This document shows, one piece after another, positions 51,144 to 59,937 of a stretch of 64,000 nucleotides of DNA. The DNA is from Aquipuribacter nitratireducens (GTDB lineage Bacteria; Actinomycetota; Actinomycetes; Actinomycetales; JBBAYJ01). The stretch spans positions 372,001-436,000 of the forward strand of contig NZ_JBBEOG010000001.1 of assembly GCF_037860835.1 (NCBI RefSeq), read 5' to 3'. The notes beneath the pieces were generated by a model that saw only the letters and a list, made by a program, of their open reading frames with translations, was not told the DNA's origin and ran no database searches. Position 1 is the first letter of the stretch. Each line of letters begins with the position of its first letter. A program made the translations under genes and the position numbers.

Positions 51144-51956
51144 TCAGGCCCGGGGGTCGTTGTCGGACTCGTGGGGGACGTACGTGGCGTTGCGGTCGAC
51201 CGTGAGGTAGACGTCCATGCCGAGCGGGCGCCGGCGCTCCTCGGCCAGGTGCCCGAGCAGGCCCGCGGTGCGGGCGAGGAGGGCGACGCCGCGGAGCAGC
51301 TCGACGGGCAGGTCGAGGTCCGCCAGCGCCGCCCCGCAGACGCCCGCGCCGTTGAGGGGCAGCGTGCGGCCGAGGACCTGCGGGTGGACGCGACCGACGG
51401 CCTCGAACAGCCGCAGGTGCGGCCCGCGAAGCCCCTCCTCCTCGGCGACGGCGAGGATCCGGGGCGTGCGCGGGTCGCGCTCCTTGTGGACGGGGTGACC
51501 GAGCCCGGGCACGAACCGCTTCTGCGACCGGGCCTCCTGCACCGCGGCGAGGGCGAGGGCGTCCCAGCCGGCGTCGTCGGTGGGGAGGGCACCGTCGACC
51601 CCGGCCAGGACGCCGGCGAGGAAGCGGCCGGAGTCCTCGGTCACCCCGAGGAACCGCGAGCCGCCCCCGAGCAGCCCCGCCGCGAGCGCACCCTGGAGGG
51701 AGTCCGGCGCGCTGAGGTACGTGAGACGCGACGCGATGGCCGTCGGGGTGAAGCCGTGGTCGGCGAGGGCGACGAGGACGGTCTCGAACACCCGGACGTG
51801 GCCGGGCTCCGGTCGCCGCTGCGTCATGAGCCACAGGGCGAGCTCGCCGAAGCCCACCCGGCCCATGAGGTCCTCGGCGAGGTCGTGGCCCATGAGCCGG
51901 ATCTGCTCGGCGTCTGAGGTGCCGAGGCCCGTGGGGAACTCGGGGACCCCGCTCAC
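51144..51956 (-). CDS. Citrate-synthase-fold protein, citryl-CoA-lyase-like
   Basis: A 270-residue citrate-synthase-fold enzyme, much shorter than a normal citrate synthase. Conserved parts include RPEPGHVRVFETVLVALADHGFTPTAIASRLTYLSAPDSLQGALAAGLLGGGSRFLGVTEDSGRF, KRFVPGLGHPVHKERDPR (the GHP-H-K segment with the active-site His) and LPLNGAGVCGAALADLDLP. It probably cleaves or forms a CoA-thioester aldol product. The GTG start at 51956 overlaps the CoA-transferase stop codon. Together they suggest that a ring-cleavage acid is activated to a CoA ester and then split, in place of the usual free-acid aldolase. This is inference. Confidence 0.8.
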   Translation of the reverse strand: MSGVPEFPTGLGTSDAEQIRLMGHDLAEDLMGRVGFGELALWLMTQRRPEPGHVRVFETVLVALADHGFTPTAIASRLTYLSAPDSLQGALAAGLLGGGSRFLGVTEDSGRFLAGVLAGVDGALPTDDAGWDALALAAVQEARSQKRFVPGLGHPVHKERDPRTPRILAVAEEEGLRGPHLRLFEAVGRVHPQVLGRTLPLNGAGVCGAALADLDLPVELLRGVALLARTAGLLGHLAEERRRPLGMDVYLTVDRNATYVPHESDNDPRA

Positions 51957-53212
51957 CGGTGGGCCTCCGCCCGCTCCGCCGTCGCCGTCGCTGTCGCCGT
52001 CCGGACGCTGCCGGGTCGGGGCCCGTCCTCCAGCAGCCAGCGGCGGACCTCGTCACCGTGCTCGTCGAGCGCCGGTGGCGGCAGGCGGTACGACGCCGGG
52101 GTCGCGGAGAAGCGGACGGGGTTGCGCACGACCGGGACGGCCGCCGCCCCCTCGCCGACCTCGACGACCGGCTCGAGGCCGAGCTCGGTGGCGAAGGCGA
52201 CACCCTCGTCGACGGTGTTGATGGGAGCGCACGGGACCCCGGCGTCGAGGAGGTCGCGGAACCACTCGTCGCGGGTGCGGGTCCGCAGCCGCTCGACGAG
52301 CAGCGGGTAGAGCTCCTCGCGGTTGGCCGTGCGGTCCTGGTTGTGCGCGAAGCGGGGGTCGTCGACGAGCCCCGGCACGCCGAGGACGTCGCAGAGGCGG
52401 GCGAACTGCCCGTCGTTGCCCGCGATGACGATGAGCTCGCCGTCGGCGACGGGCAGCGGCTCGTAGGGGAACAGGGACGGGTGGGCGTTGCCCATCCGGA
52501 ACGGCACGGTGCCGCCGGCGACCCACGCGCTCGTGTGGTTGACGAGCCCGGACAGGGCGGTCGACATGAGGTTGACCTCGACGTGCTGGCCGCGGCCGGC
52601 GCCCGCGCCGGCGCGGTGGGTGAGGGCGGCGAGGATCCCGATGGTCGCCTGCATGCCGGACATGACGTCGAAGACGCTGATGCCGGCCCGGTACGGCGAG
52701 CCGTCGGGGTCGCCCGTGAGGCTCATGAGCCCGGACATCGCCTGGACCATGAGGTCGTAGCCGGGCAGCGACGCCCCCGCCCCCGGCCCGAAGCCCGTGA
52801 TGGAGGCGTACACGACGCCGGGGTTCGCGTCGCTCACGCTCGCGTAGTCGAGGCCGTACTTCGACAGGCCCCCGGGCTTGAAGTTCTCGATGACGACGTC
52901 GGCCCGCCGGGCCAGCTCCTGGGCGGCCCGCAGGTCCGTGGCGTCGCGCAGGTCGAGCGCGACGGAGCGCTTGCCGCGGTTGACGCCGAGGTAGTAGGTC
53001 GACACGTCCTCGCGGACGGGGGGCATCCACGTGCGGGTGTCGTCGCCGGTGCCGGGGCTCTCGACCTTGACGACCTCGGCGCCCATGTCGGAGAGCAGCA
53101 TCGTCGCGTACGGCCCCGCGAGGATGCGGGAGAAGTCCGCCACCAGGAGACCGGCGAGCGGTCCCGTCGGCGTGCCGGGTGCGGGGGTGGCACCGTCCCG
53201 CTGCGTCGTCAT
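51953..53212 (-). CDS. CaiB/BaiF family III CoA-transferase
   Basis: A 419-residue family III CoA-transferase, which moves CoA between carboxylic acids through an aspartyl-CoA anhydride. Seen: VADFSRILAGPYATMLLSDMGAEVVKVESPGTGDDTR, YYLGVNRGKRSVALDL, ADVVIENFKPGGLSKYGL, the catalytic Asp153 in GYDLMVQAMSG, and FDVMSGMQATIGILAAL. A disordered Thr/Ala tail ends the product. ATG 53212 begins the coding sequence. An inverted repeat, a probable IclR site, lies 21 bases upstream. First gene of the operon CoA-transferase, lyase-like, LigB, LigA. Confidence 0.92.
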   Translation of the reverse strand: MTTQRDGATPAPGTPTGPLAGLLVADFSRILAGPYATMLLSDMGAEVVKVESPGTGDDTRTWMPPVREDVSTYYLGVNRGKRSVALDLRDATDLRAAQELARRADVVIENFKPGGLSKYGLDYASVSDANPGVVYASITGFGPGAGASLPGYDLMVQAMSGLMSLTGDPDGSPYRAGISVFDVMSGMQATIGILAALTHRAGAGAGRGQHVEVNLMSTALSGLVNHTSAWVAGGTVPFRMGNAHPSLFPYEPLPVADGELIVIAGNDGQFARLCDVLGVPGLVDDPRFAHNQDRTANREELYPLLVERLRTRTRDEWFRDLLDAGVPCAPINTVDEGVAFATELGLEPVVEVGEGAAAVPVVRNPVRFSATPASYRLPPPALDEHGDEVRRWLLEDGPRPGSVRTATATATAERAEAHR

Positions 53213-53232
53213 CGACCCTCCCGTGTCCGGTG

Positions 53233-53250
53233 AGCGGACAGTCGTCCGCT
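53233..53250. promoter_or_regulatory. Probable IclR operator upstream of the CoA-transferase operon
   Basis: AGCGGAC (53233-53239) and GTCCGCT (53244-53250) form a perfect inverted repeat with a 4-base spacer, AGTC. The same CGGAC-N4-GTCCGCT core occurs at 54215-54230 before the FAD monooxygenase gene on the other side of the IclR gene. Confidence 0.75.
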
Positions 53251-53281
53251 GATGAGAGTCTGCGGAGCCCGGCGGGGGGTG

Positions 53282-54091
53282 TCAAGCCGACGGCGCGACG
53301 ACCTCGACGGGGAGGCGGCCGATGAGCGCGTAGTCGGCGCTGACGGCCTCGGCGGTGGCGAGCAGGAGCGGGAGGTGCTCGCCGAGCAGCGTGTCGACGC
53401 TCGTCTCCGCGGCGTGCACGGTGACGTTGACAGCGGCGAAGACACGTCCGTCGGGGCCGCGCAGCGGCGCGGCGACCGAGCGGACCCCGGGGGCGAGCCG
53501 CTCGTCCGCCAGGGCCCAGCCGTTGTCGCGTGCCTCCTCGAGCGCGGCGTCGAGCTCGGCGCGGGTCGGCTGCCAGCGGGCGGTGACGCCGGCGCGGCTC
53601 GGCTCCTCCAGGACGGCGTCGAGCTCCGCGGTCGGCAGGTCGGCGAGCAGGACCGTCCCCATCGACGTGGCGGGGGCGGGGAAGCGCGTGCCGATCTGCA
53701 CGGCGAGGGCGATGAGCTTCGGCACCGCGACGCGGGCGACGTAGACGATGTCGCTGCCGTCGAGCTGCGCGATCGACGTCGACTCGTGCGTGCGCTCGAC
53801 GAGGCGCTCCATGTGCGGCCGGGCGACGTCCCACAGCCCCATCGACTGCACGTACGTCACCCCGAGCTCGAGCACGCGGGGAGTGAGCACGAACCCTGCC
53901 TCGCCGGAGCGGACGTACCCCAGCGACTCCAGCGTGAGCAGGATGCGACGGGCGGTCGGCCGGGCGAGGTTGGCCGCCGCGGCCACCTCGCTCAGCGACA
54001 TCGCGGGCCGGCGGGGCTCGAAGGCCCGGAGCACGTCGAGGCCCCGGGCGACGGCCTCCACGAAGTCGGGGTCGTCGTCGCGTCGGGGCAC
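53282..54091 (-). CDS. IclR-family transcriptional regulator of the aromatic cluster
   Basis: A 269-residue IclR/PcaR-type regulator. The N-terminal winged helix (residues ~10-75) contains DFVEAVARGLDVLRAFEPRRPAMSLSEVAAAANLARPTARRILLTLESLGYV, and the C-terminal effector domain has TSIAQLDGSDIVYVARVAVPKLIALAVQIGTRFPAPATSMGTVLLADLP. The GTG at 54091 is preceded by GGAGGTG. It lies between the CoA-transferase and the monooxygenase and would control both through the shared inverted repeats. IclR proteins of this type usually sense aromatic acids and can activate or repress. Confidence 0.92.
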   Translation of the reverse strand: MPRRDDDPDFVEAVARGLDVLRAFEPRRPAMSLSEVAAAANLARPTARRILLTLESLGYVRSGEAGFVLTPRVLELGVTYVQSMGLWDVARPHMERLVERTHESTSIAQLDGSDIVYVARVAVPKLIALAVQIGTRFPAPATSMGTVLLADLPTAELDAVLEEPSRAGVTARWQPTRAELDAALEEARDNGWALADERLAPGVRSVAAPLRGPDGRVFAAVNVTVHAAETSVDTLLGEHLPLLLATAEAVSADYALIGRLPVEVVAPSA

Positions 54092-54211
54092 GGGCCACCT
54101 CCGGGCGGGTCGTGGGGCCGGCGTGCGGCCGGACCTGCGGAGCGTAGCGCCGTCCGGGTTGACAGCCCTCCGGTCAGAGGTGACAGTTCAGGCGTCAACC
54201 AGGTGTACGCC

Positions 54212-54230
54212 AGTCGGACGGCCGTCCGCT
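54212..54230. promoter_or_regulatory. Probable IclR operator upstream of the FAD monooxygenase
   Basis: AGTCGGACGGCCGTCCGCT contains the palindrome CGGAC-GGCC-GTCCG and ends in the same GTCCGCT as the site at 53233-53250. It lies 27 bases before the ATG at 54258 and 48 bases after a TTGACA hexamer (54159-54164), consistent with a regulator over or just downstream of the promoter. Confidence 0.72.
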
Positions 54231-54257
54231 GGCGCAGGTCGGCGACGGAGGCGACCC

Positions 54258-56093
54258 ATGAACGAGACCAGTGACGGTACGGCCTCGGCGCGCACGGACG
54301 TGCTCGTCGTCGGCTCGGGCCCGGCGGGCGCGTCGGCCGCCCTGTTCCTCGCGACGTACGGCGTCGACGTCACCGTCGTCACGAAGTACGGCCGCCTGTC
54401 CGACACCCCGCGGGCGCACATCACGAACCAGCGCACGATGGAGACGATGCGCGACGTGGGGCTCGAGCAGACCCTCATGGACCTCGCGACGCCGTGGGAG
54501 CTGATGTCGAACACGACGTTCTGCACGAGCCTGGCCGGGGAGGAGCTCGGGCGGGTGGAGTCGTGGGGGACCTCCCTCGCCCGCAAGGGCGACTACGAGG
54601 CGCAGAGCCCGTGCCACATGCTCGACGCCCCCCAGACCATCACCGAGCCCGTGCTCATGAAGGCCGCGCAGGAGCGTGGCGCGAAGGTGCGCTTCGACAC
54701 CGAGTACCTCTCCCACAGCCAGGACGACGAGGGCGTGACGACGCGCCTGCGCGACCGGCTCACCGGCGCGGAGTACAGCGTCCGCTCGCGCTACCTGGTC
54801 GGCGCCGACGGTGCCCGTTCGAGGGTCGCCGCCGATCTCGACCTGCCGTTCGAGGGCCCCGGCGCCGTCGGCGGTGCGCTCGGCATCATCTTCGAGGCCG
54901 ACCTGTCGCGCTTCGTCGCCCACCGGCCCTCGGTCCTGTACTGGATGCTGCAGCCGGGCGCGGAGAAGGAGGGCGTCGGCCTCGGCGTCCTGCGGATGAT
55001 CAAGCCGTGGCACGAGTGGATGCTCATGTGGGGCTACGCCGTGGCCGACGGCCCGCCGGACCTCACCGACGAGTACATCCGCGAGCTCGCCGTGATGCTC
55101 GTCGGCACCGACGACTTCGAGATGCGCGTGACGGCCCGCTCGCCGTGGACGGTCAACCACCACTACGCGACGTCGCTCGCCAGTGGCCGCGTCTTCTGCG
55201 TCGGTGACGCCGTCCACCGGCACCCGCCGACGAACGGGCTCGGGTCGAACACGTCCGTGCAGGACTCCTACAACCTCGCGTGGAAGCTCGCGCACGTCCT
55301 GCGCGGCACCGCCTCCCCGTCGCTGCTGGAGTCCTACGACGCCGAGCGCGCACCGATCGCCCGGCAGATCGTCGAGCGGGCGAACCAGTCGATCGCCGAC
55401 ACCGGCCGGATCATGCAGGCGCTCGGGCTCGACGACACCTCCGACCCCGCACGGCTGGAGGAGGCGCTCGCGGCGCGGAAGGCGCCCGGTCCCGAGGGCG
55501 ACGCGGTGCGTGCGGCGCTGCGCGACGCCATCGCGTACAAGTCGTACGAGTTCAACGCCCACGGTGTCGAGCACAACCAGCGCTACGTCTCGACGGCGGT
55601 CGTCCCCGACGGCACCCCGATGCCGGAGTTCCGCCGCGACGAGCAGCTGTACGCGCAGCCGACGACGTGGCCCGGCGCCAAGCTGCCCCACACGTGGGTG
55701 ACCCGGGACGGGCACCGCGTCAGCACGCTCGACCTCGTCGGACGCGGCGAGTGGAGCGTCGTCACGGGGATCGGCGGGGCGTCGTGGCTCGCGGCCGCCG
55801 CAGCGCTCGGCGCCGCCCGCGGGCTCCAGCTGCGGCCCGTGTCGATCGGGCCGGGGGAGGCGGTCGAGGACCCGTACGGGACCTGGGCGCAGCTGCGGGA
55901 GACCGACGACGGCGGCGTCCTGCTGGTCCGCCCCGACGGCTACGTCGCGGCCCGGTCGATCGCGGCGCCCGACTCGCCCGAGGAGGCGCACGCGTGGCTC
56001 GCAGGAGTGCTGGACGCCGTCCTCGGTCCCGTGCCGGGGGCGCCGGGCGACGTCGTCGACGCCCGTGCCGAGGCGGTACCCGCGCCGGCCTGA
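54258..56093 (+). CDS. FAD-dependent aromatic hydroxylase (TfdB/MhpA-like)
   Basis: A 611-residue class A flavoprotein monooxygenase. The FAD fingerprints are VLVVGSGPAGASAALFLATYGVDVTVV near the start and GRVFCVGDAVHRHPPTNGLGSNTSVQDSYNLAWKLAHVL in the middle. The intermediate YLVGADGARSRVAADL matches the DG motif that binds FAD and NAD(P)H. The C-terminal ~150 residues are the thioredoxin-like domain of the phenol-hydroxylase/TfdB type. It would add a hydroxyl to a phenolic ring to make the diol for the LigAB dioxygenase. ATG 54258 follows ACGGAGG by 8 bases. It is divergent from the IclR gene and carries a putative IclR site upstream. Confidence 0.9.
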   Translation: MNETSDGTASARTDVLVVGSGPAGASAALFLATYGVDVTVVTKYGRLSDTPRAHITNQRTMETMRDVGLEQTLMDLATPWELMSNTTFCTSLAGEELGRVESWGTSLARKGDYEAQSPCHMLDAPQTITEPVLMKAAQERGAKVRFDTEYLSHSQDDEGVTTRLRDRLTGAEYSVRSRYLVGADGARSRVAADLDLPFEGPGAVGGALGIIFEADLSRFVAHRPSVLYWMLQPGAEKEGVGLGVLRMIKPWHEWMLMWGYAVADGPPDLTDEYIRELAVMLVGTDDFEMRVTARSPWTVNHHYATSLASGRVFCVGDAVHRHPPTNGLGSNTSVQDSYNLAWKLAHVLRGTASPSLLESYDAERAPIARQIVERANQSIADTGRIMQALGLDDTSDPARLEEALAARKAPGPEGDAVRAALRDAIAYKSYEFNAHGVEHNQRYVSTAVVPDGTPMPEFRRDEQLYAQPTTWPGAKLPHTWVTRDGHRVSTLDLVGRGEWSVVTGIGGASWLAAAAALGAARGLQLRPVSIGPGEAVEDPYGTWAQLRETDDGGVLLVRPDGYVAARSIAAPDSPEEAHAWLAGVLDAVLGPVPGAPGDVVDARAEAVPAPA

Positions 56094-56150
56094 CCGTGGG
56101 GGCGCCGGGTCCGGACCCACCCCGCCTTCGCCGACCGTAGGCTGGGCCGG

Positions 56151-56378
56151 GTGGGTCCTGACACGTCCGGCCGCGAGTACTTCTGGCTCGCGCCGCTCGG
56201 CCTCGTCCTCGTCGGCGCGGGGGTGAGCGTCGCGGTCGACGCGGCGGCGCGGCGCGCGGCGGGTGCGGCGACCCGACGGTGGGTGGGCCAGGGAACGGCC
56301 GGGCTCGTGCTGCTCAACAGCGGCCTGTCGGTGTTCGGCGACGCCGTCCGGCGGCGGGCGGTCGCACTCGCCCGCTGA
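56151..56378 (+). CDS. Small two-helix membrane protein
   Basis: A 75-residue protein with hydrophobic helices at about residues 12-30 (FWLAPLGLVLVGAGVSVAVDAAA) and 48-60 (GTAGLVLLNSGLSVFGDAV) and basic ends. No family is recognised. The GTG at 56151 has TAGGCT 7 bases upstream (56138-56143), so it may be leaderless. It stands alone between the monooxygenase gene and a flavoprotein gene. Such small proteins are common in actinobacterial genomes and their function is unknown. Confidence 0.6.
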   Translation: MGPDTSGREYFWLAPLGLVLVGAGVSVAVDAAARRAAGAATRRWVGQGTAGLVLLNSGLSVFGDAVRRRAVALAR

Positions 56379-56429
56379 CCCTCCGGGCCGTGCGCGTGGG
56401 CGCGTGCGCGTCCGGGGTAGCACACCTGC

Positions 56430-57377
56430 ATGACAGCGGAGCCGGAGCACGTGGACGTCGTCGTCGTCGGCGGTGGGGCCGCCGGGCTCAGCGCCGCGCT
56501 GGTCCTCTCCCGCGCCCGGCGGGACGTCGTCGTCGTCGACGCCGGCAGCCCCCGCAACGCCCCGGCCGCGCACGCCCACGGCTACCTCGGGCGGGAGGGC
56601 GTCGAGCCGCTCGAGCTGCTGCGGCTCGGGCGCGAGGAGGTCCGCGCCTACGGCGGACGCGTCGAGACCGGCGTCGTCGACGCCGTCGTCCACGGCCCCG
56701 GCGGCGCGTCGTGGCGCTACGAGGTGCGCTGCGTCGACGGCCGGTCGTGGCGCTGCCGGGCCCTCCTCGTGTGCACGGGGCTGTCCGACGAGCTGCCCGG
56801 TGTGCCGGGGCTGCGGCAGCGCTGGGGCCGCGACGTCCTCCACTGCCCGTACTGCCACGGCCGTGAGGTCGCCGACCGGCGTGTCGGGGTGCTCGCGACG
56901 AGCCCGGGCTCCTTCCACCAGGCGGAGCTGGTGCGGCAGTGGTGCGCCGACGTCGTCCTCCTCGCGCACGGGCTCGCCGTCGGCGAGGAGCAGCGCCGGC
57001 GCCTCGACGTGCTCGGCGTCGACGTCGTCGAGCAGCCGGTCGACCGCCTCCTCGTCACCGACGACGCGCTGCGTGGGGTGCGCCTGTCCGACGGGTCCGA
57101 CGTCGGCGTCGAGGCGCTCTTCGTCGGACCGGTCTTCCGCGGCACGGACACCTTCCTGCTGGGGCTCGGCGCCTCGACGCAGCGGCGTTCGGAGGGCTCG
57201 TGGGTCGTCGTCGACGACCGCGGCCGGACGAGCGTGCCGTGGCTGTACGCGGCCGGGAACGTCGTCGACCCCGCCGCGCAGGTCGTCGACGCGGCGTCCG
57301 CCGGTTCCCGCGCGGCCGTCACGGTGAACGGCGACCTCGTCGACGCCGACGTCGAGGCGGCGCTCGCGCGGCGCTGA
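56430..57377 (+). CDS. Thioredoxin-reductase-like NAD(P)/FAD oxidoreductase
   Basis: A 315-residue two-dinucleotide-domain flavoprotein. The FAD motif VDVVVVGGGAAGLSAALVLSRARRDVVVVDAG opens the sequence, and a redox pair Cys139-Pro-Tyr-Cys142 (LHCPYCHG) lies in the NAD(P)H domain, as in thioredoxin reductases. The C-terminal FAD-binding YAAGNVVDPAAQVVDAASAGSRAAVTVN replaces the usual GD-Q/A motif. It could be a thioredoxin reductase-like disulfide oxidoreductase of the actinobacterial HupE/alpha-like group or a dithiol oxidase of the kind found in natural-product clusters. No thioredoxin gene is nearby. ATG 56430 begins the conserved fold. Confidence 0.88.
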   Translation: MTAEPEHVDVVVVGGGAAGLSAALVLSRARRDVVVVDAGSPRNAPAAHAHGYLGREGVEPLELLRLGREEVRAYGGRVETGVVDAVVHGPGGASWRYEVRCVDGRSWRCRALLVCTGLSDELPGVPGLRQRWGRDVLHCPYCHGREVADRRVGVLATSPGSFHQAELVRQWCADVVLLAHGLAVGEEQRRRLDVLGVDVVEQPVDRLLVTDDALRGVRLSDGSDVGVEALFVGPVFRGTDTFLLGLGASTQRRSEGSWVVVDDRGRTSVPWLYAAGNVVDPAAQVVDAASAGSRAAVTVNGDLVDADVEAALARR

Positions 57378-57416
57378 CGTCTGGCCCGACGGCGAGGGCT
57401 CTGTCAGGGTCGGGGG

Positions 57417-59144
57417 ATGACCGCCCCGTGGTGGACCCGCAGCGTCGTGTACCAGGTCTACCCGCGCTCCTTCGCGGACTCCGACGGCGACGGGATGGGC
57501 GACCTCGGTGGCGTGCTCGAGCGGGTCGACCACTTCGTCGACCTCGGTGTCGACGTCGTGTGGCTCTCCCCGGTCTACCCCTCGCCGCAGGACGACAACG
57601 GATACGACATCAGCGACTACCGCGACGTCGACCCGGTGTTCGGCTCGCTCGCCCTCCTCGACGATCTCACCGACGCCCTCCACGACCGCGGCATCCGCCT
57701 CGTCATGGACCTCGTCGTCAACCACACCTCCGACGAGCACCCGTGGTTCGTCGCCTCACGGTCGTCGACGACGAGCCCGACGCGGGACTGGTACTGGTGG
57801 CGACCGCCACGCGATGGCGCGGCGCCCGGCGCACCCGGCGCCGAGCCGACGAACTGGCGCAGCGCCTTCGGCGGCTCCGCCTGGCAGCTCGACGAGGCGA
57901 CGGGGGAGTACTACCTCCACCTCTTCAGCCGCAAGCAGCCCGATCTCAACTGGGAGAACCCCGAGGTCCGCCGGGCCGTCCACGACATGATGCGGTGGTG
58001 GCTCGACCGGGGCGTCGACGGCTTCCGGATGGACGTCATCAACTTCGTCTCCAAGCACGTCGAGCCCGACGGCACGCTGCACGACGGGCCGCCCATGCCG
58101 GGCTCGCCCTGGGGTGACGGGTCCGCCCAGTTCATGTCCGGGCCACGCATCCACGAGTTCCTCGGGGAGATGCACCGGGAGGTGTTCGAGGGCCGCACCG
58201 CCTTCGACGGCGGGCCGCTCCTCGTCGTGGGGGAGATGCCGGGCGTCACGGTCGAGGACGCCAGGCTCTTCACCGACCCCGCCCGGCGCGAGGTCGACAT
58301 GGTGTTCCAGTTCGAGCACGTCGACCTCGACCACGGTCCCCACGGCAGGTACGACCCCCAGCCGCTGCGGCTCGTCGACCTCAAGACGTCGTTCGGACGG
58401 TGGCAGGCGGGCCTGGCGGAGGCGGGCTGGAACAGCCTCTACTGGGACAAGCACGACCAGCCGCGCATCGTGTCCCGCCTGGGCGACGACTCCCCGGCGC
58501 ACCGGCGGGACTCCGCGACGTGCCTCGCGACCCTGCTCCACCTCCACCGCGGGACGCCGTACCTGTACCAGGGGCAGGAGATCGCGATGGCGAACTTCCC
58601 CTTCGAGCGGCTGCTCGACTTCCGCGACATCGAGTCCCTCGGCTGGGCGCACGAGCAGCAGGCCCTCGGGCGCGACGTCGCCGAGCTGCTGCCCGGCCTG
58701 CGGGCGCAGAGCCGGGACAACGCGCGCACGCCGGTGCAGTGGGACGACACCCGGAACGCCGGCTTCACGACCGGCGAGCCGTGGATCGCCGTCAACCCCG
58801 ACCACACGACGTGGAACGTCGCCGCCCAGCGGGACGACCCGCGGTCCGTCCTCGCCCACTACCGACGGCTCATCGCGCTCCGCAAGGAGCTCGACGTCGT
58901 CGCGACCGGTGACTTCGCGATGCTCCTGCCGGAGCACGAGCAGGTGTACGCATTCCGCCGGCGGCTGCCCGGGGCGGACCCGGCCGAGCTGCTCGTCGTG
59001 TGCAACGTCGGCGGCGAGCCGGTCGACCTCGACGTGCTGCTGCCCGAGGCGGTGGGCCGGGAGCTGGTGCTCGGGAACCTCCCGGCGCCCGACGACGACG
59101 CCGTGCTGCGCGGCTGGGAGGCGCGGGTCCTCAGCGGTAGTTGA
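57417..59144 (+). CDS. GH13 alpha-glucosidase/oligo-1,6-glucosidase
   Basis: A 575-residue glycoside hydrolase 13 enzyme of the oligo-1,6-glucosidase, isomaltase or alpha-glucosidase subfamily. Catalytic residues are Asp206 (DGFRMDVIN), Glu273 (VVGEMPGV) and Asp347 (KHDQPR). The [15 protein letters not shown] segment and [41 protein letters not shown] are diagnostic, as is [25 protein letters not shown]. There is no signal peptide, so it is cytosolic and probably hydrolyses imported alpha-glucosides such as maltose, isomaltose or trehalose. It overlaps the yajQ 3' end by 14 bases, converging. ATG 57417 follows an AGGG-rich stretch. Confidence 0.94.
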   Translation: MTAPWWTRSVVYQVYPRSFADSDGDGMGDLGGVLERVDHFVDLGVDVVWLSPVYPSPQDDNGYDISDYRDVDPVFGSLALLDDLTDALHDRGIRLVMDLVVNHTSDEHPWFVASRSSTTSPTRDWYWWRPPRDGAAPGAPGAEPTNWRSAFGGSAWQLDEATGEYYLHLFSRKQPDLNWENPEVRRAVHDMMRWWLDRGVDGFRMDVINFVSKHVEPDGTLHDGPPMPGSPWGDGSAQFMSGPRIHEFLGEMHREVFEGRTAFDGGPLLVVGEMPGVTVEDARLFTDPARREVDMVFQFEHVDLDHGPHGRYDPQPLRLVDLKTSFGRWQAGLAEAGWNSLYWDKHDQPRIVSRLGDDSPAHRRDSATCLATLLHLHRGTPYLYQGQEIAMANFPFERLLDFRDIESLGWAHEQQALGRDVAELLPGLRAQSRDNARTPVQWDDTRNAGFTTGEPWIAVNPDHTTWNVAAQRDDPRSVLAHYRRLIALRKELDVVATGDFAMLLPEHEQVYAFRRRLPGADPAELLVVCNVGGEPVDLDVLLPEAVGRELVLGNLPAPDDDAVLRGWEARVLSGS

Positions 59145-59625
59145 CGAACTGGAGGGCGACGTCGAGGTCGGCGCCCTTGAGCAGCTGGATGACGGACTGG
59201 AGGTCGTCGCGGCTCTTGCCGGACACCCGCAGCTCGTCGCCCGTGATCTGCGTCTTGACGCCCTTGGGGCCCTCGTCGCGGATCAGCTTGCCGATCTTCT
59301 TCGCGTCCTCCTGGCTGATGCCCTCCTTGAGGGCGGAGTCGAGGACGTAGAGCTTGCCCGACGCCTTCGGCTCGCCCGAGTCGAGGGCCTTGAGGGAGAC
59401 GCCGCGCTTCACGAGCTTCGACTGGAGGACGTCGAGGACGGCCTGCGCCCGCTCCTCGCTGTTGGCCTCGATGCGGATGGCGTCGTCACCGCGCCACGCG
59501 ATCGAGGCGTCCGTGCCCTTGAAGTCGTACCGCTGCGCCACCTCCTTCGCGGCCTGGTTGAGCGCGTTGTCGACCTCCTGGCGGTCGAGCTTGCTGACGA
59601 CGTCGAAGGAGGACTCGGAGGCCAC
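59131..59625 (-). CDS. YajQ-family nucleotide-binding protein
   Basis: A 164-residue YajQ/DUF520 protein, cytoplasmic, with two RNP-like domains. The sequence [43 protein letters not shown] and [33 protein letters not shown] are nearly invariant in the family. Some members bind cyclic di-GMP and affect virulence or phage-related transcription; the role in actinobacteria is not established. GTG 59625 was chosen with AGGAAAGG 11 bases upstream; GTG 59637 would add 4 residues. It converges on the glucosidase gene. Confidence 0.93.
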   Translation of the reverse strand: MASESSFDVVSKLDRQEVDNALNQAAKEVAQRYDFKGTDASIAWRGDDAIRIEANSEERAQAVLDVLQSKLVKRGVSLKALDSGEPKASGKLYVLDSALKEGISQEDAKKIGKLIRDEGPKGVKTQITGDELRVSGKSRDDLQSVIQLLKGADLDVALQFVNYR

Positions 59626-59761
59626 GGCGGTGGGCACCTTTCCTGGGCTGGGTGTGCGGTCGGGCTCGTCCCGCGGGGCGCGCGGCGGTGCCGGGAGGCC
59701 CCGTGGGCTTGCTATCCTCGCACCGCTGCCGAGGCGTCCGCGCCCCGGCGAGCACCTACCC

Positions 59762-59843
59762 GGCAGGTTGCCCGAGCGGCCAAAGGGAGCTGACTGTAAA
59801 TCAGCCGGCACAGCCTTCGCAGGTTCGAATCCTGCACCTGCCA
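59762..59843 (+). tRNA. tRNA-Tyr (anticodon GTA)
   Basis: An 82-base class II tRNA. GGCAGGT (acceptor 5') pairs with ACCTGCC. The anticodon arm is CTGACTGTAAATCAG with GTA in the loop, there is an extra arm of tyrosine type (CCGGCACAGCCTTCGC), and the T arm is GGTTCGAATCC. The 3' CCA is not encoded. TATCCT at 59713-59718 is a likely -10, and a strong hairpin follows. Confidence 0.93.
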
Positions 59844-59855
59844 CGTGACGACGAC

Positions 59856-59881
59856 GGCCCCGCAGCGCGCGCTGCGGGGCC
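59856..59881. terminator. Perfect palindromic hairpin after tRNA-Tyr
   Basis: GGCCCCGCAGCGC (59856-59868) is directly followed by its reverse complement GCGCTGCGGGGCC (59869-59881), then GACGTGTCTCTC. It would fold to a long stem and probably ends the tRNA transcript. Confidence 0.8.
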
Positions 59882-59937
59882 GACGTGTCTCTCGGCGCGA
59901 CCCGTGTGCGACCGCGCGCAGCGGGCACCGATGACGC

